Shown one piece after another: positions 25,029 through 33,929 of a DNA stretch of 64,000 nucleotides. The DNA is from JAEZDC01 sp036676415 (GTDB lineage Bacteria; Bacteroidota; Bacteroidia; Chitinophagales; Chitinophagaceae), in contig JAKFCX010000025.1 of the NCBI GenBank assembly GCA_036676415.1, positions 62,001 to 126,000 of the forward strand, given 5' to 3'. The position numbers and the translations under genes were made by a program. The first letter of the stretch is position 1, and every line of letters starts with the position of its first letter. The notes under the pieces were generated by a model. That model was not told where the DNA came from. It saw only the letters and a program-made list of their open reading frames with translations, and ran no database searches.

Positions 25029-25364
25029 CTAAGATTCTCTTACTTCGGATCCTTCTGTTGGTATTTTTCGTAAAAAATCATCATACCCGTCATCATCGTG
25101 ATTACTGTAAGCTCCATAAGCATCTATGCTGTAACCTACCAAACCGTCATTGGCTTCAATAACATATAAAGCACATGTTTCAGATGGACTTGAGTCTCCC
25201 TCGAAACGATATGTTTTGATGATCTTCAGGTCTTCGGGCTGATAGCATTTGCCTTTGCCAGCAGAAAAACCTTCAGGCGTCATTTTAAATTCGTTATCTT
25301 TTTTATTTACCCTGAGTATTTCAAGTACCTCAGATAGCGTAGTCATTTTTTGAGTGCTGTCCAT
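25029..25364 (-). CDS. Small conserved Bacteroidota protein of unknown function
   Basis: A 111-residue soluble protein: TTLSEVLEILRVNKKDNEF, then YQPEDLKIIKTYRFEGDSSP, then a strand-rich part with ALYVIEANDGLVGYSIDAYG and an acidic end. It resembles a family of roughly 100-residue Bacteroidota proteins that often carry the database name phosphoribosylpyrophosphate synthetase. It has no PRPP-binding loop or other feature of that enzyme, so the name should not be transferred. It lies between two signalling genes and has its own terminator. Confidence 0.7.
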   Translation of the reverse strand: MDSTQKMTTLSEVLEILRVNKKDNEFKMTPEGFSAGKGKCYQPEDLKIIKTYRFEGDSSPSETCALYVIEANDGLVGYSIDAYGAYSNHDDDGYDDFLRKIPTEGSEVRES

Positions 25365-25407
25365 ATATCCTGTTTGTACATATCAGTTCAAAAGCTATGC
25401 CCGAAGA

Positions 25408-26787
25408 TTAATGCATAAGTTCATAATGTTTCAACTTGTTATAAAGCGTCTTTCTGTCGATATTCAACAATTCAGCAGCCTTAGATTTATTGAAATTTAC
25501 TTTCTGAAGTGCACTTAATATTATTTGATATTCTGCCATGAATGCAGCCGAACGAAGATTTCCTTTAAACTCAGCTTTTGGCTGCCTTACCTCCACATTC
25601 AATTGCATTTTTGTTGATGAAGACTTCAATTCCTGGGGAATAGACTTTATACCAATACTGTTAGCAGTACATAACAAGGCAGCTTTGCGAATCACATTCC
25701 GCATCTCTCTTAAATTACCCGGCCATTCATACTGAAGAAAAATATCTGTAACATCTGTATCAAAACCAGTGATGCTTTTTCCCAGTTCTGTATTGCAGTA
25801 CTGGAGAAAATGATTGGCAAATAGTGGCAGGTCTTCTTTTCTTTCTCTCAACGGAGGAATGACAATGGAAAACTCATTAAACCGATGATAAAGATCTTCC
25901 CTGAACTTTCCATTGAGATAAGCTGTCTGGAGATTTTCATTCGATGCAACAATTATCCGAACATCAGTAGCAATTTCCTTATCACCACCTACCCTTCTGA
26001 TCTTTTTCTCCTGGATGGCTCTTAACAAAGTTGCCTGGATATCATAAGAAAGATTGGCTACCTCATCAAGAAATAAAGTTCCCCCATTAGCAATTTCGAA
26101 ATTGCCTTCCTTGTCTGTAGCTGCACCTGTAAAGGATCCTTTTACATAACCAAACAATTCGCTGGACGCAAGTTCTTTTGATAAGGTACCACAATCCACA
26201 GCAACAAAAGGTTTGTCTTTTCTGTTACTCAACTCATGAATGGTTCTTGCGATCACTTCTTTACCAGTTCCACTCTCCCCATAAAGTATTACACTATAAT
26301 CGGTAGGGGCAACCAATTCTACCTGCCGGTACATTTCTTTTGTACAATTACCTATACCTCTTAAAAATGTTTGTTGGTTAGATGTATTATTTGATGAGAA
26401 CCTGTAGTTAGTGGCCGTAGCAGAAGTATTGCTTTCAAATGCTTTTTGAATCACCTTTAATACATCTTCCTGCTTCAATGGCTTGATCAGGAAATCACAG
26501 GCTCCAAGCCTCATTACATTTACAGCTGTTTTAATGTCTTCATAGCCGGTAAAGATGATGACCTTTGCCTGATCGTTGATCTTACGTATTTCCTGGAGCA
26601 CTTTTGCACCTTCGGTATCACCAAGACGATAATCACACATCACCAGGTCAAAAACAGCTTCTTTATATTTCCTAAGCCCTTTTGAGCCTGAATGAGCAAA
26701 ATCGGTTGTATACCCTTCCTTTGATAACAGGTTTACCAATAGAGAACACATGTCTGTGTCATCTTCAATAATGAGGATCCTTTTCAT
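25408..26787 (-). CDS. Sigma-54-dependent response regulator (NtrC family)
   Basis: A 459-residue activator. The receiver (phosphoacceptor Asp in LVMCDYRLGDTEG, Lys in FLIKPLKQ) is followed by an AAA+ domain with Walker A GESGTGKEV, Walker B TLFLDEVANLS and the loop GSFTGA, a near-canonical form of the sigma-54-contacting GAFTGA. A Fis-type helix-turn-helix is at the end (KAAELLNIDRKTLYNKLKHY). It is a paralogue of 20780-22174 with a different DNA-recognition helix. No kinase is directly adjacent; the hybrid kinase 22238-24997 converges with it across a small gene. A sigma-54-type promoter lies at 27722. Confidence 0.93.
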   Translation of the reverse strand: MKRILIIEDDTDMCSLLVNLLSKEGYTTDFAHSGSKGLRKYKEAVFDLVMCDYRLGDTEGAKVLQEIRKINDQAKVIIFTGYEDIKTAVNVMRLGACDFLIKPLKQEDVLKVIQKAFESNTSATATNYRFSSNNTSNQQTFLRGIGNCTKEMYRQVELVAPTDYSVILYGESGTGKEVIARTIHELSNRKDKPFVAVDCGTLSKELASSELFGYVKGSFTGAATDKEGNFEIANGGTLFLDEVANLSYDIQATLLRAIQEKKIRRVGGDKEIATDVRIIVASNENLQTAYLNGKFREDLYHRFNEFSIVIPPLRERKEDLPLFANHFLQYCNTELGKSITGFDTDVTDIFLQYEWPGNLREMRNVIRKAALLCTANSIGIKSIPQELKSSSTKMQLNVEVRQPKAEFKGNLRSAAFMAEYQIILSALQKVNFNKSKAAELLNIDRKTLYNKLKHYELMH

Positions 26788-26909
26788 GACAGCATAGGTT
26801 TAAATTGCAAAGCCTTTGGCCTGAGGTGGTTAACCAGCACAAAAACCGTTCCCTGAAATAAAGCTTAAAACATGCCGTTTATCAAAATTCAGGCGGTATT
26901 GCTGCAGAT

Positions 26910-26924
26910 TGGCTGATAAATTGT
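26910..26924 (+). promoter_or_regulatory. Weak sigma-54-like promoter upstream of the lone receiver gene
   Basis: TGGCTGATAAATTGTT has the GG and the correct 10-nt spacing but GT instead of the nearly invariant GC at -12. It lies 24 nt upstream of the ATG at 26948. It is given only because a better site occurs 0.8 kb away. Confidence 0.25.
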
Positions 26925-26947
26925 TGGTTTAGGAAGCAAAATCCTCC

Positions 26948-27343
26948 ATGATGCATTCTGCCGATGCTATAAAAATTCTGATTGTTGATGACGAAGTGGA
27001 TATCTGCTTCCTGCTTACCAATCTATTAAAGAAGAAGAATTATCAGACCCAGTCTGCTTTTGATATACAGCAGGCAAAACTGGCTTTGGTTCATTATACT
27101 CCGTCTGTAGTGTTTCTAGACAACCATCTTACTGATGGCCTGGGAATGAATTTCATACCATATATAAAGGAACATTTCCCTCAAACAAAGATCATTATGA
27201 TCACGGCTTATGACGACAAAGAGAGCCGGGCTGAAGCTTACGATAAAGGCGTTGATGATTTTGTATCGAAGCCTCTACGATGGGACATCTTAAATACAGC
27301 CATTGACAAAGTATTGAGCAAATCCACATTAGTAGAAGGATGA
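26948..27343 (+). CDS. Single-domain response regulator
   Basis: A 131-residue receiver with no output domain. Acidic residues lie in ILIVDDEVD, the phosphoacceptor Asp in VVFLDNHLTDGLG, the switch Thr in IIMITAYDDK, and Lys in FVSKPLRWD. Stand-alone receivers act as phosphate shuttles or bind partner proteins. It is divergent from the sigma-54 activator 25408-26787 and near a hybrid kinase with an HPt domain, so it may take phosphate from that HPt. Confidence 0.9.
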   Translation: MMHSADAIKILIVDDEVDICFLLTNLLKKKNYQTQSAFDIQQAKLALVHYTPSVVFLDNHLTDGLGMNFIPYIKEHFPQTKIIMITAYDDKESRAEAYDKGVDDFVSKPLRWDILNTAIDKVLSKSTLVEG

Positions 27344-27762
27344 TGTAGAATTTGCTCTACAAGCTACCTCCTTTTACCGCTGTTTTCTTGCCAGGTATCC
27401 TTAATTTAAAATTAAGAGATAAGCTTTTTTATAGTGTCCGTATAGTTGCTTACAAGTGCTTCGAGGCCAAAAAAAAATTCTGATTTTTCTCAAAGAGCGG
27501 TTCGAAAAAAATAGCTGGCAGGGGTTATAGATTTTAAAGTCTCCAAAAAAATTACCCGCCATTTTTTCAAACTATGATAGATCAGGTATTTAGACATTTT
27601 ATAGTGATGCGACATTGAATACATTTTCTAATGCCAAATTTTTTTTTAGAATGACCTGGAAGCGTTACAAAAAATATACGTTCGCTTGTTGACACTTTTT
27701 AAATAATTACTCATTATCAGGTGGTACACAAATTGCATTTATAAATTCCTAAACGATTGAAT
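27344..27762. other. 419-bp AT-rich intergenic region
   Basis: No ORF with coding character is seen. The region is rich in A and T runs. Its only recognised signal is the sigma-54-type promoter at 27722-27736 close to its right end. The long upstream stretch would leave room for activator binding sites, but I could not identify a clear repeated operator by eye. Confidence 0.4.
27722..27736 (+). promoter_or_regulatory. Sigma-54 (-24/-12) promoter
   Basis: TGGTACACAAATTGCAT matches the sigma-54 consensus TGGCAC-N5-TTGCA, with GG at 27723-27724 and GC at 27735-27736 exactly 10 nt apart. The -12 element is 27 nt before the ATG at 27763, the right distance for a short leader. Two sigma-54 activator genes lie within 7 kb. 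Confidence 0.6.
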
Positions 27763-28227
27763 ATGCAGACCACAATATCCCCCGGCCAAAGTATCAGGCA
27801 ACGCTACGTAGCTCAAAAATTAAATTCCTTGCTCGAAATAATGTACGAAAGTAAGAGAGGCTATGAAGAGATTGCGGCACAATCGATCGACAGAAATTTT
27901 CAAAGAGCGCTTGGCGGTCTTGCCATAGAATGTGGCCAATATATTAATGAACTGAGCAACCAGATTTCAAGTTTAGGTGTAACACCAACTGTGAACAGAA
28001 CGAAGAATAAATATATCTGGAATCAGATCAGCACTAATGTAAAGCACCAGGAAGACATTCTAAACGCCTGTTATGGTAGTGAAAGAATTATTTTAAAAGC
28101 TTACAGGGAGGTGTTGAATGATCCATCTGTATTAAATCCTTTAAGACAAATGATCACTTACCAGTTAAACGGAATGAAATACGCTTTTGTAAAAGTGAAA
28201 CTGCTTAACACAGCCATTCACGCATAA
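27763..28227 (+). CDS. Four-helix-bundle protein, DUF2383/PA2169-like
   Basis: A 154-residue all-helical protein started at ATG 27763 (a TTG six bases upstream is less likely). The pattern LNSLLEIMYESKRGYEEIAA, FQRALGGLAIECGQYINELS and a later helical pair with KHQEDILNACYGSERIILKA resembles the DUF2383/PA2169 ferritin-like family. The ferritin diiron ligands are not obvious, so metal binding is unproven. A good sigma-54 promoter and a clean terminator make it a one-gene regulon beside sigma-54 activators. A stress-related role is likely but inferred. Confidence 0.7.
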   Translation: MQTTISPGQSIRQRYVAQKLNSLLEIMYESKRGYEEIAAQSIDRNFQRALGGLAIECGQYINELSNQISSLGVTPTVNRTKNKYIWNQISTNVKHQEDILNACYGSERIILKAYREVLNDPSVLNPLRQMITYQLNGMKYAFVKVKLLNTAIHA

Positions 28228-28245
28228 CTAGTAGATATTCTTTTA

Positions 28246-28276
28246 AAAGCTTCGAAGACTTCTTCGAAGCTTTTTT
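28246..28276 (+). terminator. Intrinsic terminator after the DUF2383-like gene
   Basis: A 12-bp perfect stem AAAGCTTCGAAG / CTTCGAAGCTTT with loop ACTT and a T-rich tail, starting about 19 nt after the stop codon. Confidence 0.88.
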
Positions 28277-28345
28277 ATTTTACACCTCACAAATTAATCT
28301 ATCCCATGTTTGCGAAGTGAGTTATTATCACTGTAAAACAAAATA

Positions 28346-28373
28346 AAAAAATCCCGCTTTTACGGGATTTTTA
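28346..28373. terminator. Bidirectional intrinsic terminator after the DUF892 gene
   Basis: Stem AAATCCCG / CGGGATTT with a 6-nt loop, flanked by A and T runs. It lies 47 nt after the DUF892 stop on the minus strand. Confidence 0.8.
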
Positions 28374-28419
28374 TTTAAGTTGACCTTATCCTTAAATTTT
28401 ATAGCCATTGATATAAGGC

Positions 28420-29106
28420 TTAATCTTCTTCCTCTTCACTGCTCATTTCAGTCAAAGCTTCTTCGTTGATGTGACCTTCAGCAATCTGTGTTAACAATAC
28501 ATCAGACTCTTTCTCCTCATCTAAAGTTTCCTGGAGAAGATCAGCTGCTTCAGTATGTCCCATTGCTCTTGCTAATGTTACCAGGCTACCATATGCTGCA
28601 ATTTCGTAATGCTCGGCTTTCTGTGCACTAACAATCAAAGCACAGTCCCTTGTATAAGTATCGTCCTCAGTTTCTTCGATGGTCTCAGAAGTTTCATCCA
28701 GTAAGCCTTGCATTGCAGGACATTTTTTTGCCTGTGCTTTCTTACCCATTAGTTCAAACACCTGCTCAAGCCGTTCAACTTGTGTTTGTGTAACTGTACG
28801 ATGATCCTCAAACGCTGCTTTGAGATCTTCTGAGGTTGTGTTCTTAGCCATTTTCTGCAATCCCTTCAGCAGTGCTTTTTCTGCCCAGTAAATGTCTTTT
28901 AATGCATCCATGAAGAATTCATGCAGCATTGAACCCGGCATTACTTCTTTAGAAGCAGCACGGCCTCTTGATGTTGGTGATGCAGAAGCACCATTTCTGG
29001 AAGCAGATCTTGAAGTAGCACCTGATCTTGAAGCATTTGAAGAACCATTACTGCGTGAAGTTGATTTAGCAGAAGAACTACTCTTCTTTGTTGCTGTTCT
29101 TGGCAT
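28420..29106 (-). CDS. DUF892 (YciE-like) ferritin-fold protein with Ser/Arg/Ala tail
   Basis: A 228-residue protein. Residues 1-55 are a low-complexity Ser/Arg/Ala/Lys-rich tail, which resembles DNA-binding tails. A DUF892 domain follows (LHEFFMDALKDIYWAEKALL, then FEDHRTVTQTQVERLEQVF and AQKAEHYEIAAYGSLVTLA). The domain is a four-helix ferritin-like bundle with Glu/His residues in helix pairs that can bind a diiron centre. YciE-type proteins are stress-induced in enterobacteria. The basic tail and the position next to LigD-Ku suggest a DNA-associated protective role, which is inference. Confidence 0.88.
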   Translation of the reverse strand: MPRTATKKSSSSAKSTSRSNGSSNASRSGATSRSASRNGASASPTSRGRAASKEVMPGSMLHEFFMDALKDIYWAEKALLKGLQKMAKNTTSEDLKAAFEDHRTVTQTQVERLEQVFELMGKKAQAKKCPAMQGLLDETSETIEETEDDTYTRDCALIVSAQKAEHYEIAAYGSLVTLARAMGHTEAADLLQETLDEEKESDVLLTQIAEGHINEEALTEMSSEEEED

Positions 29107-29280
29107 AACTTATTTTGTTTTTAGTGAATTATAATTGCTTGATGAAAGGCGAAAAGACTATGCCAATATGAAATGCCTGCTTTGCTCTATTCAAATAACC
29201 ATAATTGCAAAAAATAAAAAATTCCGATGTGGAATGAAATGCTCAAGCAAATTATTTTGTTGGGAACAATTTGTTGCATG

Positions 29281-31884
29281 CTATATTCCAAGGTTTTTAA
29301 GGCATTTCAAAATATCTACACCTTTACCTAAGACTCCTTTGAAAATATCACCGATCTTCTCTACTCTTTGAGGAAGATTATGAATGTGAAACTGTGATGG
29401 ATGAAGACCACTTTTTACCTCTTTCCAATGCAAAGGTGCTGAAGCAGTAGCACCTGGTTTTGGCCGAAGACTATAAGCCGAAGCAAGTGTTTGTCCCTGA
29501 CGGTTTTGGAGGAAATCGAGATACATTTTTGTATCTGCCCTTTTTTTTAATGAACGTTCAAGCGTAGTATTATCCGGCATCATCTCCTGCACTTTCATTA
29601 CGATGATCTTGCAGAAATCTCTCACCTGGTCATAACTGTATTGAGCACCCATAGGCACGTAAATATGCAATCCTGTAGAACCTGACGTTTTACAAAAAGC
29701 TGCGGCTTTTGCCTGATCTAATATCTCCTTTGTAGCTAATGCAGCGTCAATCACTTCTTCAAAAGTATTTTTGTCAGAAGGATCAAGATCAATAACCATA
29801 TAATCCGGATATTCTAAAGACCCCAACCTTGAATTCCATGGATTGAGTTCGATGCAACCGAGGTTGTTGAGATACAACAATGTTGCTCTATCATTACAGA
29901 TGATATAATCAATATCCTTATTGGCAGATTCTGAATATAACTTTACTGATTTTACCCAATCAGGAGCCTGGCCACCTGCATCTTTCTGGTAAAATCCTTT
30001 TGAAGTGATTCCATTGGGAGTTCTGTTCAATGACTCTGGCCGATCCTTTAAATAAGGAAGAATATACTTATACATGGTGTTGTAGTAATTGATCATATCA
30101 CCTTTTGTATAACCTTCTTCCGGCCAGTATATTTTATGCTGATTGGTGAGTTTCACTTCATTACCGTTCAGCCTGATGATCTTTGTACCGGAATCTTCAT
30201 TATCAACATCTAAAATTTTGCTCTTTGCTTTTGATGGAGCTTTCTTAGCTGTCTTTTTCGGAGATGATTTTTTTACGGCTGGCATGGGATCAGCTTTTAC
30301 TTCTGTTGCTTTTTTATCAACACGCAATCCCTGGAATACAGGATGGCGAAAGATCTTTTCTGTTGTAAGTTCTGTGAATTTGATATTACAAACCAGCACT
30401 GGCTTTACCCAGGTTACCGGCATATTTGTTTTGATCTTCTTTTTGAACGGAGATTTTTCCTGGATTAAAGGCTTAAGCTTGTTTGACAGGTCTTTTAAAG
30501 AAACATCATCAAAACCAGTTCCTGTATGACCGGCATATATTAATTCATTGCCCTCGTATCTGCCTAATACTAAAGCACCAAAATGTTTTCTTCCACCTCT
30601 TGGTGCAGTAAAACCTGCTATCACTACTTCTTCTGTATTGTGATGCTTGATCTTTAACCAGTCGTTCGTTCTTTTTCCGATATGATAACTGCTTTCTTTT
30701 CGTTTAGCAATCATTCCTTCCATATTCTTTGCAACGATTTGCTCAAAGAAAGCTTTTCCTTCTTCATCTACATGATCACAATATCTGATAATATCATTTT
30801 TAGGAAGCACCTTTTGCAGCAATGTTTTTCTTTCTAACAACGGAAGACCGGTAAGGTCCTTTCCTTTATAATTGAGAATGTCAAAAACATAATAAATGAT
30901 CGGCAGGTGCATATTCTCAGAATACAACTGCAACTTCTGAAAATTTGGTTTCCCTTCTTCATCAAAAACAACGATCTCACCATCTAGGACCATATTTTCT
31001 TTGATGGTCTGCAGTTCTTCATAAACGGCTTCATATTTATTAGCGAATGATAGGCCATTCCTGGAATATAGCTTTACATCACTCTTACCAATTTCTGCAA
31101 CAGCTCTGTATCCATCCCATTTCAATTCGAAAATCCATTCTTCACTGTTGAAAGGATTACCGCCAGGTTTGGCAAACATGGGCGTAATAAAATTGCTGAG
31201 CTTTTTATCAGGCTCCTGATTTATGAAGTTTTTTTTTACTGCAGTTTTCTTTGCAGGCTTGACTTCCTTTTCTTCCACAACGACTTTTCGCTTCGATGTT
31301 TTTTTTGCTGCCTTTGCTTTCACTGCTGCAGTAACTTTTGATTTGGGGTCGGCCAATTTCTCTGCATCAAAAGCTTTGTCCACGGAATATTCATCACGGT
31401 GTTTGATCAGCAACCATGAATTATCATCACTGTTTTTGATCTTCACAAGTGCAAATTCACCTTTTAGCTTTTTACCATGTAGTACAACCTTCAATGAACC
31501 TTTGTGCAGATCAGACAATAATTTCTTTTCTCCTGTTTTGCGATTATCATCCTCGATATGTTCATAGGTTCCTTCATCCCAGATCTCCACTACACCGGCA
31601 CCATAATTTCCCTCAGGTATCACTCCTTCAAATGTTCTGTAACTAAAAGGATGATCTTCTACCATCATCGCAAGACGTTTATCTTTTGGATTTAATGATG
31701 GTCCTTTTGGTACAGCCCAGCTTTTTAAAACACCTTCCATCTCCAACCGGAAATCATAATGTAATCTTGTAGCCGCATGTCTTTGTATCACAAATTTCAA
31801 TGCTCCTTTACCTGCAGCTTTTTTTGCTTCAGGCTCTGGTGTTTCTGAGAACTTTCGCTTCTGCTTATACTTGGCTAAACTCAT
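29281..31884 (-). CDS. ligD: Multifunctional DNA ligase D (NHEJ)
   Basis: An 867-residue enzyme that processes and seals double-strand breaks with Ku. Domain order is phosphoesterase-ligase-polymerase. The 3'-phosphoesterase (about residues 25-180) has RHAATRLHYDFRLEMEG. The ATP-dependent ligase (about 225-540) has its adenylated lysine in FELKWDGYRA, then LDGEIVVFDEEG and EGMIAKRK. The primase-like polymerase (about 575-850) has DYMVIDLDPSD and TSGSTGLHIYVP. Basic Ala/Lys linkers join the domains. It is followed upstream on the same strand by ku and topoisomerase IB. Confidence 0.96.
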   Translation of the reverse strand: MSLAKYKQKRKFSETPEPEAKKAAGKGALKFVIQRHAATRLHYDFRLEMEGVLKSWAVPKGPSLNPKDKRLAMMVEDHPFSYRTFEGVIPEGNYGAGVVEIWDEGTYEHIEDDNRKTGEKKLLSDLHKGSLKVVLHGKKLKGEFALVKIKNSDDNSWLLIKHRDEYSVDKAFDAEKLADPKSKVTAAVKAKAAKKTSKRKVVVEEKEVKPAKKTAVKKNFINQEPDKKLSNFITPMFAKPGGNPFNSEEWIFELKWDGYRAVAEIGKSDVKLYSRNGLSFANKYEAVYEELQTIKENMVLDGEIVVFDEEGKPNFQKLQLYSENMHLPIIYYVFDILNYKGKDLTGLPLLERKTLLQKVLPKNDIIRYCDHVDEEGKAFFEQIVAKNMEGMIAKRKESSYHIGKRTNDWLKIKHHNTEEVVIAGFTAPRGGRKHFGALVLGRYEGNELIYAGHTGTGFDDVSLKDLSNKLKPLIQEKSPFKKKIKTNMPVTWVKPVLVCNIKFTELTTEKIFRHPVFQGLRVDKKATEVKADPMPAVKKSSPKKTAKKAPSKAKSKILDVDNEDSGTKIIRLNGNEVKLTNQHKIYWPEEGYTKGDMINYYNTMYKYILPYLKDRPESLNRTPNGITSKGFYQKDAGGQAPDWVKSVKLYSESANKDIDYIICNDRATLLYLNNLGCIELNPWNSRLGSLEYPDYMVIDLDPSDKNTFEEVIDAALATKEILDQAKAAAFCKTSGSTGLHIYVPMGAQYSYDQVRDFCKIIVMKVQEMMPDNTTLERSLKKRADTKMYLDFLQNRQGQTLASAYSLRPKPGATASAPLHWKEVKSGLHPSQFHIHNLPQRVEKIGDIFKGVLGKGVDILKCLKNLGI

Positions 31885-31950
31885 GTTTATAGTTATAGTT
31901 TAGGGTTTACAGTTGATTTAACTACAAACTGTAAACTAGAAACCGTAAAC
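31885..31950. repeat. Inverted word-repeat spacer (GTTTACAGTT type)
   Basis: The left arm GTTTATAGTTATAGTTTAGG with GTTTACAGTT and the right arm ACAAACTGTAAACTAG with AACCGTAAAC are imperfect inverted copies made of the word GTAAAC/GTTTAC. The spacer runs from the ligD start codon to two bases short of the ku stop codon and so fills the whole gap. Confidence 0.6.
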
Positions 31951-31952
31951 GC

Positions 31953-32735
31953 TTAAGACGCTTTTTTACGACCAAGGCTGATACTCTGTTTAAGCTGTGC
32001 AACAATATCATCTGATGTACTGTGCACTACTTTCATTTTAGGAGTAGTAACTTTTTTACCTTTCGCTTTTGCTTCGATCATTTTCATTAATTCATCAGTA
32101 TAAGTATCTCTGTACTCTTCTATTTTGAAGTCATCTGACAATTGTTTGATGAGTGCTTCAGCCATTTTTAGCTCGGCAGGTTTCAAATGAACATCTTTCA
32201 CTGAAGGAAGATTGAGATCAGCGTATTCTCTTATTTCCTGGGCAAAGCGAATTTTATTCAGCACCACTACGTCTTCATGTGGTTTTATAATTCCCAGCAA
32301 TTGCTTACTGCGCAAAACAAATGTTCCCAACCCTACCATCCCGGTTTTCTTTAAAGCTTCTCTCAGCAATGCATAAGCTTTCTCTCCTGATTTCTGAGGC
32401 TCGAGGTAGTAGGGAGAATCGTAATACATACTATCTACTTCCTCCTCTTTTACAAACTGGGCTATTTCAAGGATCTTTGATTTTTCGGGGCTGGCTTTCT
32501 TAAAATCATCATCACTCAGCACTACATATTTTCCTTCGTAATCGTAGGCTTTTACAATATTCTCCCACTGAACTTCTTTGCCGGTAGTTTCATTCACCCG
32601 TTTAAACCGGATCTTTGAATGATCTTTTTTATCCAGCATATCCAGGTTTAATCCGCTTGATTCTGTTGCACTGTAAATTTTCACAGGAATATTTACCAAC
32701 CCGAAACCAATTGCACCCGTCCATATTGCTCTCAT
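31953..32735 (-). CDS. ku: Ku protein (NHEJ end-binding)
   Basis: A 260-residue bacterial Ku homodimer subunit that threads onto broken DNA ends and recruits LigD. The start chosen is ATG 32733-32735 (MRAIWTGAIGFGLVNIPVKI), the universal Ku N-terminus; a longer frame would overlap the topoisomerase gene. Other landmarks are VKAYDYEGKYVVLSDDDF, YYLEPQKSGEKAYALL and LRSKQLLGIIKPHEDVVVL. A basic C-terminal tail (KGKKVTTPKMKVV, SLGRKKAS) may aid DNA binding. It lies between ligD and the topoisomerase gene on the same strand. Confidence 0.96.
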   Translation of the reverse strand: MRAIWTGAIGFGLVNIPVKIYSATESSGLNLDMLDKKDHSKIRFKRVNETTGKEVQWENIVKAYDYEGKYVVLSDDDFKKASPEKSKILEIAQFVKEEEVDSMYYDSPYYLEPQKSGEKAYALLREALKKTGMVGLGTFVLRSKQLLGIIKPHEDVVVLNKIRFAQEIREYADLNLPSVKDVHLKPAELKMAEALIKQLSDDFKIEEYRDTYTDELMKMIEAKAKGKKVTTPKMKVVHSTSDDIVAQLKQSISLGRKKAS

Positions 32736-32745
32736 ATAATTTCGT

Positions 32746-33840
32746 TTAAACTTTTTCGTTTTCAAGGAGGGCTAACACAATCTCTTCGCATGCAGTTATT
32801 TCTTCTGCATCAGCGGCTTTACGCTCTAGATCTTTCAAATATCTTTCCAGTTTGCTATTCTCATAACTGCTGAGCACCACAGGATGTATGTAATGCTTCC
32901 TGCAAACGGTTCGGGTATTGCCAAGGCATTCAGCTACAGCATCAATCGCAGTAACGATGTTTTTCTTCATTTCTTTTTCCGAATCAAAAACACCCAACTC
33001 TTTAAGCGACAGTAAGCACTGCACCGTACCTGTCCATGTTCTGAAATCTTTACTGGTAAAATCGCCACATGATATTTCCTTTATGTAATTATTCACCTCA
33101 CCGGAATCGATCGATTGTGCTTTACCTTCTGCATCATAGTATTGAAACAATTCCTTACCCGGAATCTCCCTGCATTGCTTTACAATATTCGCCAGCTTAC
33201 GGCTCTTAAAAGAAATGTCGTGATACACTCCCTTTTTTCCTTTAAAACTAAATCTCACCGTACCGCCTTCAATCTTCACATGTTTATCCTTCATGGTGCT
33301 TAAGCCAAAGGAGCCATACAGTTTTTCATAGAATGAATTCCCGATACGAATACTCGTTTTATCCATGATGCTTACAATGGCAGCAAGCACTTTTTGTTTA
33401 GGTAATCCCTGCTTTGAAAGATCTTTGTGCAACCTTTCTCTAATTAATGGCAGGCATTTACCAAATTCGAGTAGCCGATAGAATTTGGTTTCATTTCTTA
33501 ATGCATTCCATAAAGGGTGATACTTGTATTGCTTTCTGCCTTTTACATCAATTCCTGTAACCTGGATATGGCCATTTTCGTGTTTACAGATCCATACTTT
33601 TTCCCAGGCTGGTGGAATAACAAGCTTTTTAATTCTATCTAACAATTCTTTGTCTGTAACTTTCTTTTCATCTAAAAGGTATTCGAACTTATCTCCTTTT
33701 TTTACTCTTTCAATTCCCTTATCCGTGTCACTTACATACCGCAGCTTAACAGCTTTTGCACTGGCTTTATGATCGTTGATTAACTCACCGATCTTCTTTG
33801 AAGGAATCTTTATCGATGTATCTGCGTGTACTATTACCAT
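32746..33840 (-). CDS. DNA topoisomerase IB (poxvirus-like)
   Basis: A 364-residue type IB topoisomerase that relaxes supercoils through a 3'-phosphotyrosyl intermediate. Visible motifs are IPPAWEKVWICKHENGHIQV, GRKQYKYHPLW, the active-site region CGDFTSKDFRTWTGTV and the catalytic tyrosine in CRKHYIHPVVL. Bacterial members are the size of the vaccinia enzyme. The stop codon is 11 bp from the ku start, so the gene heads a topoisomerase-ku-ligD group. Such genes often accompany NHEJ genes in soil bacteria and may manage topology during repair. Confidence 0.95.
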   Translation of the reverse strand: MVIVHADTSIKIPSKKIGELINDHKASAKAVKLRYVSDTDKGIERVKKGDKFEYLLDEKKVTDKELLDRIKKLVIPPAWEKVWICKHENGHIQVTGIDVKGRKQYKYHPLWNALRNETKFYRLLEFGKCLPLIRERLHKDLSKQGLPKQKVLAAIVSIMDKTSIRIGNSFYEKLYGSFGLSTMKDKHVKIEGGTVRFSFKGKKGVYHDISFKSRKLANIVKQCREIPGKELFQYYDAEGKAQSIDSGEVNNYIKEISCGDFTSKDFRTWTGTVQCLLSLKELGVFDSEKEMKKNIVTAIDAVAECLGNTRTVCRKHYIHPVVLSSYENSKLERYLKDLERKAADAEEITACEEIVLALLENEKV

Positions 33841-33849
33841 TTTATTTTT

Positions 33850-33908
33850 TTACCAGCTTTTAATCTTTGTTCACCGTCTGTTGTGTCACTCACTGCATCG
33901 TTCTGTTC
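33850..33908 (-). repeat. Dispersed intergenic repeat R1, copy 5
   Basis: On the minus strand it reads GAACAGAACGATGCAGTGAG, TGACACAACAGACGGTG, and ends AAAAGCTGGTAAAAAAA. It lies 10 nt upstream of the topoisomerase start and points towards it. It forms an inverted pair with the next copy at 33930. Confidence 0.65.
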
Positions 33909-33929
33909 CTTGCTCATTAATGATCCGTA

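Noticed and set aside
29135..29371. Small ORF between the DUF892 and ligD genes
   Set aside because: It overlaps the 3' end of ligD, has atypical Cys-rich composition and no recognisable motif.
32736..32765. Longer Ku N-terminus
   Set aside because: It would overlap the topoisomerase gene and precede the conserved Ku start MRAIWTGAIGFG by ten non-conserved residues.
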